From Coptis chinensis (Eukaryota > Streptophyta > Magnoliopsida > Ranunculales > Ranunculaceae): a DNA stretch of 64,000 nucleotides. Location: contig CM027380.1 in NCBI GenBank assembly GCA_015680905.1, forward strand, positions 48,768,001-48,832,000, given 5' to 3'. Within the stretch, counting starts at the first letter, position 1; each line of letters starts with the position of its first letter. Shown here piece by piece: positions 33,930 to 46,257 of the stretch. A program made the translations under genes and the position numbers. Below the pieces are notes generated by a model. That model saw nothing but the letters and a program-made list of their open reading frames with translations, was not told the origin of the DNA and searched no databases.

Positions 33930-34000
33930 AGTCTAGCTCAATCGGTAGAGTAGTCTATAAGAGTTTGTCATTCGTATCTTCAAAATTTCTCATTCCAAAA
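33930..34000 (+). ncRNA. tRNA-like sequence, possible SINE head
   Basis: TAGCTCAATCGGTAGAG (33934-33950) is a good match to the tRNA A box (RNA polymerase III internal promoter). A degenerate B-box-like GTCATTCGTATCTTC follows about 17 bases later (33967-33981), which is short for a normal tRNA. Plant SINE heads often have this wording. It lies between the polymerase epsilon pieces and the unidentified exons. Confidence 0.35.
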
Positions 34001-34334
34001 ACGAACTTAATTTTTAAGGGTATACAGACATGACTGGGGACAGGATAAACGTAAACTAGCGAAGGATCCACGCAGCTAACAAACTCCATATCACCTACCA
34101 ACATCTGGAACTGTATGGTACCCTAGTAGGAGGAATATGATATCAGGAAAACAACATTCAAGAATTTACTCTTGACATGTTTGGGGAGTGGATATGGTAA
34201 AATTAACTACATAATAAAATTACAAAAATACAAAAACCAAAAAAGAAAGCAACTCAAAACGTTTAACATATAAGTCAGAAATATGCTAGATGTGACTAAT
34301 AAATACACATCGTAGAGAGAAAAAATCTACATAC

Positions 34335-35465
34335 ATCATTTATCACCATCCCATGATGAGCCGCTCTAGTTTCAAGAAAAGGCAAGTCAAAGAAATCACC
34401 ATTGTAGGTCACATAAATACCAAGTTTCACCTCCCACATATGCGCAAACCATTGTCTAAGGAGTTCTTCCTGCATATACAAGATTGTAAAGCAATATAAT
34501 TAAGTCTGAACAAACGGGACGAAATCTTAAACAATCTACCTGACTTTCAACTGGTTGACCATTAACAAATAGAAAATTGTAAATATGATACCTCATTTTT
34601 TACATTTTTCACTTTGAAATAGCCTTCAAACTCTGGTTTTGGTGTATATTCCCAATCTTCTATATCCTCCCATACACACTGGAGACATGCAACAATCAAA
34701 CAGACAAAAAATGAGTGCAATCTCCTTTCATATGCAAAAGAAGTAAAGGAGGACAACAATTAACAATCATATACCTATGTGATTTATGTTGTTTATTTTA
34801 ATAGATCAGTTAACTGAGCATTCTCCTATAGTGAGATATCACCTCGTTTAAGGAAGCCTGGCTCTTCCATTGACACTGTGATCTTAAATGAGCCAATTGA
34901 TTGGCTATACAATGTAGACAATGGAAAGCACTAGCGAATCTTAAGAAGCCTGATCCCCATACCAAATATCTTTCCAATTAGTACTTTCTACTACCACTAT
35001 TGAACCTAGTTTCATTGGACACATGAATAGCAATGCTTAAAATATAAATTTTTACGAACATGCACCTCTCTGTTAATTATCAAGTAACCTTGTCCATCTA
35101 CCATATAAGAAATCATCATAATTGAATCAATCTCTGTGTTAGGAAGCTTCAATGGCAATTTTGTTGTTTCTATATCAAATGCACAAACATGAACTTCAGC
35201 GTGTTGCAAAAGATCGGTCCTCTTCTCTAAGATAACACCAGTACTAGAAACAATAACATCATACCATTGCCCACACCTCAAATCTACAACCAGAGAAAGT
35301 TCCCAGAATTACAACAAAAGAGGCAAACAGGTAAATTAGAGATAACATACAAAAGCTCATCACACTTGTAAATGTGGCAATGAAATCACCATTGTCAATG
35401 GCAAAGCGGACATGAAAGGGAACGTCGTACTCGCGGAGGTCAACGATGCACTCTATAAAATCCTG
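34335..35465 (-). pseudogene. POL2: DNA polymerase epsilon catalytic subunit, gene fragment (four exons)
   Basis: Minus-strand exons with good splice sites: 35465-35390 (CIVDLREYDVPFHVRFAIDN), 35283-35066 (RCGQWYDV, then exonuclease motif I FDIETTKLP and MISYMVDGQGYLIINRE), 34678-34592 (DIEDWEYTPKPEFEGYFKVK) and 34469-34335 (exonuclease motif II GIYVTYNGDFFDLPFLETRA). They are collinear with the N-terminal 3'-5' exonuclease region of plant POL2, the leading-strand replicase, and intron phases join correctly across the first intron. No stop lies inside these exons. Exons before and after are absent; the full gene encodes over 2000 residues. It is therefore a captured or duplicated fragment, close to a CACTA end. 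Confidence 0.85.
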
Positions 35466-35492
35466 ATGTCTTTGATTGTTGTAGTTCATCAT

Positions 35493-36440
35493 AATAACAC
35501 ATGAACAAACTTAGAACACGGAAAAGGCATAGATACCAACCCTAGCAACAAAGGTCACAGACTAAAAGGCTCTGATATTTATAGCAATTTAAACAAAAAA
35601 ATGAAAGCTAACAACTATAATGACATGTTCACAGAGACATGTATCTGGACACTATAATATGGATTCATATGCTTCTGCAGTATCAATCTTTTCCTGGTTG
35701 CGTTGAACAACTGGCAGCAGATCATTTCTCACGAGCATTAATTGTTGGACGGTATCAAATGATATCTTTAAATAAGATTTCTATAAGCCAGAGAGATGGT
35801 TTTTCTGCCAAAAAAGAAATGTTGTCAAAATCATTTTAATGCAACTATAAAGTTGCACCAACATAGTCAGACATTTAAGATCATAGTTTTAGCTGAAATA
35901 TGTTAACAATATGAAACAAACGGTTCATCATGAGTTGACTGCTGATATAATCAGTAGAAAGAATCATTAATAGACAGTATAAATGACAAGCATATCTTCT
36001 TCAGCAACAAGAAATGACACTTTTTGATGTTTGCACTAAACAATCTGGTGAAAATCCCCCTATAAATGTGTCAAGTGTCTTAATGTTCCTCTTCTCTTGA
36101 TTTTAGTAAGCATTCTACTTTTCCAAAAAACAAAATTTAAACAATTCACTTAAGAATAGAAAAGGAATGCCATACAAGGTGAAGAAGCTTAAACCCTCCC
36201 TCTCCTCTTTGCTTGTGGGCTAAGACATTAGGTAGGAGGGTAGGTCATATACATTCTTAATACCCTCCTCCTAATTGTACCACATTTTATGTTATTAACT
36301 ATTCTTATGCCATCGTTTGACTAAATGTGAACCTGTGGAGCAAGTATACAAATTTTCCTTTCTTTATTTTACACTTCTCTTCCAAAAACAGTTGTTTTCT
36401 CTGTTATTTTAATGCAAGATTCTCGATACATCAATAGTCA
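35493..36440. other. Interval with no recognised gene
   Basis: AT-rich; only short shadow ORFs. No further polymerase epsilon exon was found upstream of 35465. Confidence 0.4.
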
Positions 36441-36449
36441 TGTGATTTA

Positions 36450-37871
36450 TCCCAAATAAAATGGGAAATGGATTCCACATAGACCAACCCTTAGAAGTAC
36501 GTAATCTCTATTCTTCTAAGGAAGATTTAAGGATCAGTTCTGTGTTACTAAGGGTCACCCATATCACCATACACTTTCTGTCTCATCTTAAACCATATAG
36601 ATACCAATTGTCTGTAGGAACCGTTATGGTTTCATTGAATGATTTACAAACCGTGAGAACCCATGTGCATCGGAATAAAGGGTGTTCACAATTTTGTTTA
36701 GAATCATACCTTTGATCAGCTGTGATAACTCTAAGAATCCAAGCTCTACGAATCAGCAACCTCTTGATCTTTTGTTGTATTCCTATCCTTAGAATGGACG
36801 TTGTGTGGAAAACAATCTTCCAGCCCCTTCTTTCTCTCTTGGCCTCTCTCACTCACAAGATCATAACCGAATTTGGAACTTATCTTTCTTGAGAAAACAT
36901 TTAGTAAAAACGACTAAAGAAGAAGGGTTTCTTTTTATAGGCTATAACAGGGACCATGAGGAGAAATTAGTGTTAGGTCTCCTGATGGGCTTGGGCTTCC
37001 CATGTTCGCCCAGAACACACAGCCCAAGTCTGTCAACAAATGGCTTATTCCACTAAAGGCCATTGTTACACTACCGCCCTAATCCCAAATTATGTGTATT
37101 ACGTTTATGGGCTCCATATTATATTCTCGTTGATCTCCCCGTGTTTAAGATATATATCAAATGCTCGTTGATTAAGTCAAGTTATTGACAACTACATTAA
37201 TCAACTTCTTATGTCCTTGAGTAGTACCACTCAACCTCATTGTCATGTCAGATTAAATCCACCTGCAGGGTTTACATGACAATCCTTATGAGCTCCTCAA
37301 GGGGACATCATCAACCCAACTTCCTGTGGGAGATTCCTTCTATAATCAACAACACACCTTACATACAATGTCATTACCCAATCCATCGAGTTTGTTGATT
37401 CACAAATGAATCTCACTCATTGATGATTTAAAGCAATGTACAATGCATGAAAGTGCCCGTTATTATATCCAGATTAAGAGGACAAACATCCATAATAACA
37501 GAGGTGTTTGTTCTCTTATATAGTCAGTATAAAGAGAAACAACCTCACTTGGTCCTATTCAATACACACAAAGTGTATTACTGTAATCCTGTAGTCAAGA
37601 TAGACTAATACCATATTATATTACGACCGTACCAATGGCTTGTCCAAATCCATCTAGGTTATGAACGTTTACTTGTACTTTATAAAGTACTGATTATATG
37701 ATCTTCTGTGTGTCACCACACACCATATCATCTATAACATAAAGTATTAGACGCATGCATATAACTAATAACATATATAATATGCATAACATTTGCCCAT
37801 ATAATTCTCATTCAAAATATAAAGAATAAGAGTTAATACAAAAGTAATGCTTTTAGTATATAACCCTATCA
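36450..37871 (-). repeat. LTR-like repeat, minus strand (solo or fragment)
   Basis: Bases 37650-37871, reverse-complemented, match 63779-64000 almost base for base, both starting TGATAGGGTTATATACTAAA. The shared start in opposite orientation identifies a repeat end beginning with TG. Further along on the minus strand a TATA box (CCTATAAAAAGAAACC, about 36927-36942) fits an LTR promoter. The left end and the family (copia-like is a guess) are not established; I saw no convincing primer-binding site. Confidence 0.5.
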
Positions 37872-38651
37872 TTGTCCCTTTCTCACCAACATATCATCAC
37901 GTCAACCATCAAATACATTCAGACAAGGACAAGGTACTTACAACAATCAGAATAGAGCATTGGTTCTCATCCTATTTTAACCAGAACTACCAAAATTCAC
38001 CAAAAAGACTTAGTTTCACCACCCACTAGTGTCAAATAAGCTAAATTGTTCTATTATGTCTTACGCAGTAAACCCCCCAACACACATAGCTGAAGCCATA
38101 GTCTTACTGGATTGCGTTCAATAAAGAGCCGACATGAAAGTTGCTTAAGATTACTTGTTATGATTTGTTTTCAAAAGCTTAGCATTTAGAATCACAACTT
38201 TTTAAGTATGAGTTTCTTAAAACATCTCTCCATAATTTTCAAAACTAGAGGATATAAAAATAAAAGTTATACACCCCGGAGTAACCAAAATAATACTGGA
38301 TTCACGTATAATTTTATCTTCTTGTCAAAACCTATATATGGTTAGAGATATCTTTTGCTTGAAAAAAAAATAGACGGGGCATCTCCAAACGAGAATTAAA
38401 CAAAATAGAGTAATCCAAAGTGATATTATTCTCTGTTTAATTCTATCTTTTGCCTCCACCTCTCTATTTGTGCTCTCGCGTAGCGATAGACACGCTAAGA
38501 CTCGACATCATCAAGGAGAAGAATCTTCTCGATGTCGTGACGAGTCACGCACAAATTCTAACTAGGCAGGTCCCTAGTGTCCGTATAGATAGTTTATAGT
38601 CTATATTTTATGTTTTATTGTTGTTTTTCTTTATTATGACGTTTAATTATA
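37872..38651. other. Unassigned interval with a hairpin
   Basis: No gene recognised. An imperfect inverted repeat lies at 38499-38546 (arms GACTCGACATC and GATGTCGTGACGAGTC, inner arms GAGAAGA and TCTTCTC). Confidence 0.45.
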
Positions 38652-39982
38652 TGCAATAAGAGCCCAAAATTATAGTTTTAACCCCTTAATAATATTATAT
38701 TTAGACCAATTATGTGTATAATAAATAAGAGTTAGTACTGTTTACGTGCTTTTGTGTATTTCAGGTATTGGAGTCAAATATGTGAAGAAACATGTCACTT
38801 TTGAAAGAAAAAGGAGCAAAGGTTGGTTGCTAAGAAGTTCTATGACTAAAGGCCAAGATTTAAGGAGAAAAATCCTTTTTAAAGCCCGGTCAAAGCTGAA
38901 AAGTCAAAGTTAACACTGGCAGAAATATAGCATAAAAGTCAACAGAACTTTCGCAGGCCGTATATTTGGACTCAGACCTTAGAATTGGGCCTATTATATG
39001 TCAAAACAACTGGCTAGGAAAGATATTTCTAACGGTCTAGGCATTGATCCAATCAAAGGAGTAAAAGTAGACAAAAAGACTATTGAAGTAATTTCTAGCA
39101 TAAAAACTCTTTTTAGACTTAAGTAATTAGTTTTTGGGTTTGATTTAAGGGCCCAAAACATGGCTCCAATGCCCATGCACGAAATTGTAAACCTAGCCCT
39201 CTACTATATAAAGATGACTAAGGCATAACTCTTAAGTACTTAGGTTTGAATTCATATAATCTTTTAATTAGTTTTAAGTTAGTTAATTATTCACTATTAC
39301 TTTTTAATATAGTTTTAATTCTTAGACTCTCTTCCATTGATTCATAAAGCCAAGTTATTATTATTATGATGTCTTCTTCTTATTCTTCTATTAATGATAG
39401 TCTAATGAATCATTGCTAAACCTCCATTAGAGGGCTTTGATGAAGACTTGATGTGTTAGTATATAAATAGTTGTAGTAATCTATTCCACTCTAAAAGGTA
39501 GTTAATTCACAATGAGAATGGGCTTAAATTGCCTCACATGCTAATTATTAGTTGGTAGAGATTACCATGAATAATTAGGGATTAAAAATACCTAACCTTC
39601 ATGTGAAAGCATAAAGATTAGGATTACAACAAATCTATACTAGCATATTAAGAATAAATCAAGGTGGAATCAAATCCCCCTAATACCTCTCTTCTCATTC
39701 ACATTTTATACTCAGATTGCCACAGTATAGTTTAGAACACTTTAATTAGTTATTTCATCATATTAGTATAATTTACTTATTGCTCTCGTTGATATTATAG
39801 AATTGTTAAATTAGTGAAACTGTTAAGTCTAAGAAACTAGGAGTGGAATGAATTCTTTATTCCACCATATCGCAAGATAATCGAGAGTAGAAAACTTTGA
39901 TATAGAGTAAATCCTTGTTAGTTTTACTTATTCTTAGCATAATTAGTGAAGAGTAGGTAAAACCTTAGTTTTACATTTATCA
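38652..39982 (+). repeat. 5' LTR of element E
   Basis: Starts TGCAATAAGAGCCC (family TGATAAGAGCCC with a small change), contains a TATA-like ACTATATAAAG (about 39203) and ends TTACATTTATCA. Most similar to the D LTR. Confidence 0.8.
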
Positions 39983-40140
39983 ATATGCTTGTTTTATTTT
40001 TCTTGTGGAATTTGGTATATGAGTAGAAGGTAAAACAGATATATCATACTAAAATTTTCCATTTTTCTTTCATGTATTTCATATATGTTTTCAAAAATAC
40101 AAAAACCCAAAAAACCTTTTTACCCATTCCTCCCACCCCT
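39983..40140 (+). other. Unknown 158 bp segment replacing PBS, gag and protease in E
   Basis: Joins the LTR end directly to the start of RT. It has no primer-binding site and no similarity I could see to the family leader. Confidence 0.6.
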
Positions 40141-41740
40141 ATGCTTAAACCTCTTCCTACTGAGTTGAAATATATCTAGCTTGATCTGGATGGTAGTCAT
40201 CCGGTGATCATATTTTCTCAGTTATCTGCTGATGAAGAGGCACATTTGATTAGGGTGATTAGAGAACATCGTTCCATGATCGGTTGGTCCCTAGACGACA
40301 TTAAAGGGATTGACCCTGGTCTATGCACGCATCACATACATTTGGAGGATAATGCGAATACTTCAAGCGAACCTCAGCATCGCATGAACCCTGCCATGAA
40401 ATAAGTGGTTAGGGAAGAAGTCTTACAGTTACTCGATGCGGGTATCATATATCCCATCTCCGACAGCGAATGGGTAAGTCCTATTCAAGTAGTCCCATCT
40501 CCGACAGTTACTGTTGTTCGTAATGTTGCAGGTGAATATGTTTCCATGCGAGTTCCTATGAAATGGAGGATCTATATCGATTACAGGCGCTTAAACGCTA
40601 TGACATGAAAGGATAACTTTCCTTTACCTTTTATAGATCAGATGCTCGAACGTCTAGCTGGTCATGCTTATTATTGATTTTTAGATGGCTACTCTAGCTA
40701 TTTTCAGATCATTGTCGATCCTGACGACCAAGACAAGACTACCTTCACATGTCATTTTGGAACATATGCTTATAAACGGATGCCTTTTGGTCTCTGTAAT
40801 GCTCCTGATACCTTCTAATGGTGTATGCTTCATATTTTAGTGACATGGTGTAGCGCTTTATGGAAGTTTTCATGGATGATTTTTCTATCTATGGAGACTC
40901 TTTCAGTGAATGCCTGTCTAACCTTTCCAAGGTGTTGACATGGTGTGAGAAGAAACAATTGGTTTTAAATTAGGAAAAGTGTCATTTATGGTAAAGAAAT
41001 GAATAATGTTAGGTCATATTGTTTCTAGTGACGGCATAGAAGTAGATAAGGCCAAATTAGATAAAATTGCATCTCTACCTATACCACGGGCTATCCGTAA
41101 CATTAGGGCCTTTTTAGGCCATGCAGGTTTTTATAGACATTTTATCAAGGATTTTTCTAAATTAGCTAGGCCTTTAACTAATCTGCTTTTAATTATGACT
41201 GCAAACATCGACACCGATTATACAGCCTCCCGATTGGTCTAAATCTTTCGAGCTTATATGTGACGCTAGCGATTATGCTGTTGGTGTTGTGTTAGGCTAG
41301 AAACTAGATGATAAGTCCACTGTTATTTATTATGCTAGTAAAACTTTAAATGATGCTCAACGAAATTACACTACTACTAAAAAGGAATTTTTGGCTGTGG
41401 TTTATGCTTTAGATAAGTTCTGCCCTTATTTGGTTGGTTCTAAGACCTTAGTTTACACTGACCATGCAGCTCTTAGGTACCTTCTCACCAAGAAGGATGC
41501 TAAACAGAGATTGATCCGCTGTATTCTTCTCCTGCAAGAGTTTACCCTAGAAATTAAGGATAAACGAGGGGTCAAAAATATAGTTGCTGATCACTTATCT
41601 AGACTTACCAATGCCAGTGATAGTGATTCTGAGTCCATACCTGATTCTTTTCCTGATGAGCATCTTTATTCTATTTTTTCTGCACCTTGGTATGTCGACA
41701 TTGTTAATTATTTAGCATCTGATATTATTCCTGATGTTTA
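40141..41740 (+). pseudogene. Reverse transcriptase-RNase H region, element E
   Basis: Begins at MLKPLPTELKY-like sequence, the same point where RT starts in B. Recognisable motifs: [80 protein letters not shown], then [20 protein letters not shown] (41006 on) and RNase H ([29 protein letters not shown]). The catalytic-site region (MDDFSIYG, about 40875) is present but frameshifted. Many stops come from C-to-T change, for example TAA after MNPAMK. Inactive. Confidence 0.85.
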
Positions 41741-42006
41741 GTCAAGAAATGAACGAGAAAGATTTTTTGCCAAAGTTAAGTTATGGGATGAGCCCTACCT
41801 TTTTAAGTATTGTGCAGATCAGATTATTCATCGTTGTATTCCTTAGTGGGAATATAATGAGGTTTTATCCTTTTGCCATGACAAAGAGTGTGGTGGCCAT
41901 TTTAGTGGTATGAAAACGGCAGCTAAAGTTCTGCAATGTGGTTTTTATTGGCCTTTTTTTTTTTTTTTTAACTAACTAGGGGTTAAGGATACCCCAACCT
42001 TTTTAT

Positions 42007-45000
42007 TTAATGGCAACCTCTCGAGTACATTTTCCCTTCTTTATCCCCCTTGATCAGTTCATCAAGTTTTTTATCCATAGGAGGAATAAAGTACATGGTT
42101 TCATTTACACAATTTCTACTTACTTTAGTTAGGTAGTCGGCAGCTTGGTTACCCTCCCTAAACACATGCTTGAACTTTACATCTACAAACTTTGAGACCA
42201 CTTTTTTAAATCTTGCGACCAAGTTCCCAAGTAGTACCAAGGAGGCTCTTCTTTGACATTCAAAATCTGAATGGTTCTCATAGAATCCGATTGCACTTGT
42301 AGCTGCTGGATATTTAAGTCTGCAGTACCTTCCAAACCTTTCAAAGACTCCAAGAAGCTCGATAAAGCCACGGACTTTCTTGCCGAACTACCACCAAAGG
42401 CCATCAGCACATCACCATTACAATCTCTCAGCACGCCCCCATAGCTAGCACTTCCTGCCTGTACCGATCCATCTGCATTCAGTGTTGGTATCTCATCCTC
42501 TGCCCTGTTCCATTTTACCCATGTCTCCTCTACTTGCATATAGTTCACTCCAATTCCCAGCGTGCTCAATATCCTCTTTGTTGCCTCATCTTCCTTCACT
42601 GATTTCATCGACTTTCCCAAATAGATTTTCATGTTATTCAATACCTTCAAACTCACAACATCAGCCAATCTAAACCTCTGTTTCTTCAGTCTCCAGTTTC
42701 TCTCTGTCCAGATTGCCTGAACTGCCACACAAATCATAGCCCGTATGATCTCATTTGCCACTGTGGAGGTACGACAAATACGCATTAAGTAGTACCATTC
42801 ATTGTGAGAAGATTTAACCATTTCCGGCAGCCCCATAGCTCTTTTGAAGTTTCTCCTCCATACCGGTTGGGAGTACTTTCATGATCAAAGAAGAGATGAC
42901 CCGAGCTTTCCTCATGACTGTCACAGAGGCAGCACTTTGATGTTCTAATCACCTTCTTTTTCATCAGTCGATTCTGCGTAGGTAGAGCCCCGGAGAACAG
43001 TTGCCAGATAGTGAAAGAATGTTTAGGTACTGAAAACTTCCCCCATACAATCTTGTACCATTTTACCTTATTTCGGACATTTTTGAGGGCAGCATATGCT
43101 GAGGAAATCGTGAATGCTCCTGTACTGGTTGGAGTCCATGTGATCTGGTCTTTTTCAGTGTGAGGATTTATCTCAGTCTCCATTATCCATTTCTTTACTT
43201 CGCACTCTAGAAGATCAGCTATAGTTCTCGCCCAACCCCCATCAGTGATCACTTCCGCAACCTTTGCATCGTCAGGTACTACATGGCCAAGGAGGTGTCT
43301 CGCTTGTTCATTCTTGATAAGAGGCCCCGAGCACCATGGGTCATGCCAGAAACTAGTCTCCTCTCCATTTGTTATGCAGTACCTTACAAACCTCCAAGCA
43401 ATTTCCTGATGCTCCATCACCCCTCTCCAAACCCAAGAGCAGTCTCGAGGGGTCTTCATCGTCCAAAAATTTTCCAGTTTTATATGATTATCCCATGACC
43501 ATCTAACCCACAAGCACTCATGTTTCTTTGCAATTTTGATAACCAACCCACAGTAAGCAGCTTTATTCCAAACCATTGGATCCAAAATTCCTAGTCCTCC
43601 TTGACCCTTATCTAGTCTGATCTTCCCGTGACTAGCATGATGCATCTTTCTAGCCATATTTGATCCCGCCCAAATAAATCTATTACACATCTTTGCCACT
43701 CTATCTAGTACTGTCTTCAGAAGGATAAAAGTTTGTGCCCAATACGACAGGAAAGATGAGAGGACAGACTTAACCAGCTGAACTCTACCTGCTCTGTTAA
43801 GATCTTTGTTCTTCCAGTTAGAAATCCGAGCTGTGATCTTTTCTATGAGGGGCAAGCATTCCCGTATACCTAGTCTCGAGGCAGTGAGAGGTAGCCCTAG
43901 GTAGGTAACAGGCGGAGTTACTAGAGAGATGTGCATTGCTGCAGCTAGCTCTAGTCCTTCTTCCACTAACATACTTCCAGTGAGAGTTGTAGTCTTTTCA
44001 TTGCTAAGATGTAATCATGTTGCTTGAGAGAACGTGTTCAGGATATCTTTGATAGCCATGACAGACTCCATGTTACCTTTGCAGAATAGAAGTATGTCGT
44101 CTGCAAAACAGAGATGGGAAATAGCCAGCTTCTTGCACTTTGAATGAGCTTTTATTCTTTTCGACTGGAGCCCTAGATTTAGAGAAGCACTTAGAACCTC
44201 CATGACAAGCACAAAGAGGTATGGTGAAATTGGGTCCCCATGTCGCAGCCCTCTTTTACCTTCAAAATACCCTTCCGGCGTCCCATTTACCATTACTGAA
44301 TACCAAGGAGATGCGTAGCACATAAACAACCATTCAATGAACACAGGGGGGAACTGATTTTTTTTTTTAAATGGCCTCAAGTGCTTGCCACGACACAAAA
44401 TCATAGGCTTTCTGTATGTCCAGCTTGATAGCACACCTCTTCTGGCCTTTCTTTCTCGCATAGCCCCTTAGTAGCTCATGGGCTATCAGGAGATTGTCTT
44501 GGATAGTTCGTCCCGGAATAGACACAGATTGGGAGCAAGAAACCAATGAGGAGATACAAGTCTTCATTCTGTTGGTTAGCACTTTAGACACACATTTGTA
44601 TATAGTATTACAGCATGTAATGGGTCTAAAAGAAGCAACACTCGATGCATTTCTCAGTTTAGGAATAAGACAGAGGAAAGTGGAGTTTATACCTCCTGTC
44701 ATCCTTTTATGGAGAAAAATGTGTTTGATAGCTCTTTTGAAGTCTTCTCCAACAGTAGCCCAGCTTTCCTTGAAGAAATAAGCATTAAACTCATCCGGCC
44801 CTGGTGCTTTATTGCCCTCCAAATCAAACAAAGCTTCTTTGATCTTAATATCAGAAATAGGGGATGCCAAGAACTGCCTCATGTCAAGAGAGACCTCCTC
44901 TATTTTCAGACTGTTAAGATATCCGGCATCACATGAAGCAGAGGAGGTAACCCCAAGAAGCTCCGAGTAATATTCCACAAATGCCTCCGCTACCTGTTCT

Positions 45001-46179
45001 TTGCCTTCTATTTTTACGCCCTGCGCATCAGTAATATCCCAAACATGTTTTTTGGTCATCCTCTCCTTTAAAGCATTGAAGAAGTATGCACTGCATTTAT
45101 CACCAAAACATAACCACTCAATGTCGGGTTTGTGAAACATATCGGCTTCCTCAAGTCGATCGAGGAAAACAAAGCTTTTCTCTTATTTCATATTCTTGGG
45201 AACTCAGAGCACAATCAAGCGGATTCTTATGTAAGTTCTCTTGAACTGCCTTCAACACCTTTCTTGTCTCTTCCACCAGTCTATGGGTGTCACTACTGAT
45301 CTTACGGCTTGACCTTTCGAGCGCCTTCAAGCTCTTTAGCTTTCTTGTTAACATGTAATCAGGATTTCCATGGTCTATTATTTCCCAGCACACTTTTAGC
45401 GAACTCTCAAAATCTTGATGGAGCATCCGAAGTTGCGTGAATCTAAGCGGTGGGTGGCCGGATAGAATTGAGGAACGATATCACCATAGAGGCGGTGATC
45501 GATGGTCCTTGAGGTAAGCATTCCACCTTTGTCGCCAAACTTAATGAGAACCAATCTGCATTTACAAGACACCTGTCAATTTTTGACCATTTCCTCATGT
45601 GATCGCCTCCATTTTGTTCCAAGTATAAAAACATCCCATTGTTGCGTGATCAAAAGTCCGGCTACATTAAGGCATGTTGAGAAGGGCTGCGTTTCTCTCG
45701 GATGAGCGGCTCTGTCTCCTATTCTCTCATCTTGTGAACAAAACATTATTGAAGTCCCCATAACGCACCATGGGCCATGAATTCCAATCTTTGATTGCCT
45801 TTAACTCCTCCTCCCACAAAATTAGTCTATCATGACTATTATTGCTTCCATAAACCATAGTTAAGCAAAAGGAAATTCCATATTGCAGTAATGTAACTTT
45901 GCAGTGAATAAATTGGGAGCCTTCCACTTCCTTTTGGACAGCTACAAAATTACTATCCCAAGTAAGCCAAATTCTTCCTCGTTCGTCACTCGAGTAGTTG
46001 TGGGTGATCTCCCAATTTGAGCAGGCTATATCAACAATTTTCAAGTACTTGTCCATCCTCACTTTAGTTTCCAAAAACCCCATACAACTAATCTTGTTAT
46101 CCAAAATAAACTTGCACATCTGTTTTACTTTTAACCCATCATACATACCCCTTACATTCCAGCTACAAATTTTCATCAT
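42007..46179 (-). pseudogene. LINE ORF2: endonuclease, reverse transcriptase, RNase H; broken
   Basis: The start MMKICSWNVRGMYDG at 46179 opens an APE-type endonuclease (SWNVRG, FLETKV, YGDFNNV) read to 45727. Frameshifts follow. RT lies at about 45140-44015 with NKAPGPDEFNAYFF, PKLRNASSVASFRPITC, LDIQKAYDFVSW, GLRHGDPISPYLF and the catalytic CFADDILLF. From 43972 to 42785 comes the connection and zf-RVT region (KCCLCDSHEESSGHLFF). RNase H spans about 42400-42007 (NADGSVQAGSASYGG, with the first Asp, to FREGNQAADYLTK). At least five frameshifts or stops make it inactive. Confidence 0.9.
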
Positions 46180-46257
46180 TTAAGAGACAAATTACCGGTT
46201 CTTCCGCTTACCACTCCTTTTTGCTCGACCCTTTCCTCTCTTCCCAGTATTTACTTG

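Noticed and set aside
35560..35580. GGCTCTGATATTTATA, considered as a minus-strand tRNA-Met primer-binding site for the LTR-like repeat
   Set aside because: Only partly matches the complement of TGGTATCAGAGC and is far from any visible LTR end.
36461..37056. Open frames of 83-89 codons on both strands
   Set aside because: They overlap on opposite strands, have no recognisable motif, and lie in the promoter-like part of the LTR-like repeat; treated as chance ORFs.
38560..38582. GGTCCCTAGTG, considered as the right end of the CACTA element
   Set aside because: It ends in TAGTG but does not match the CACTACAAGAAA end beyond the first five bases, and no subterminal repeats precede it.
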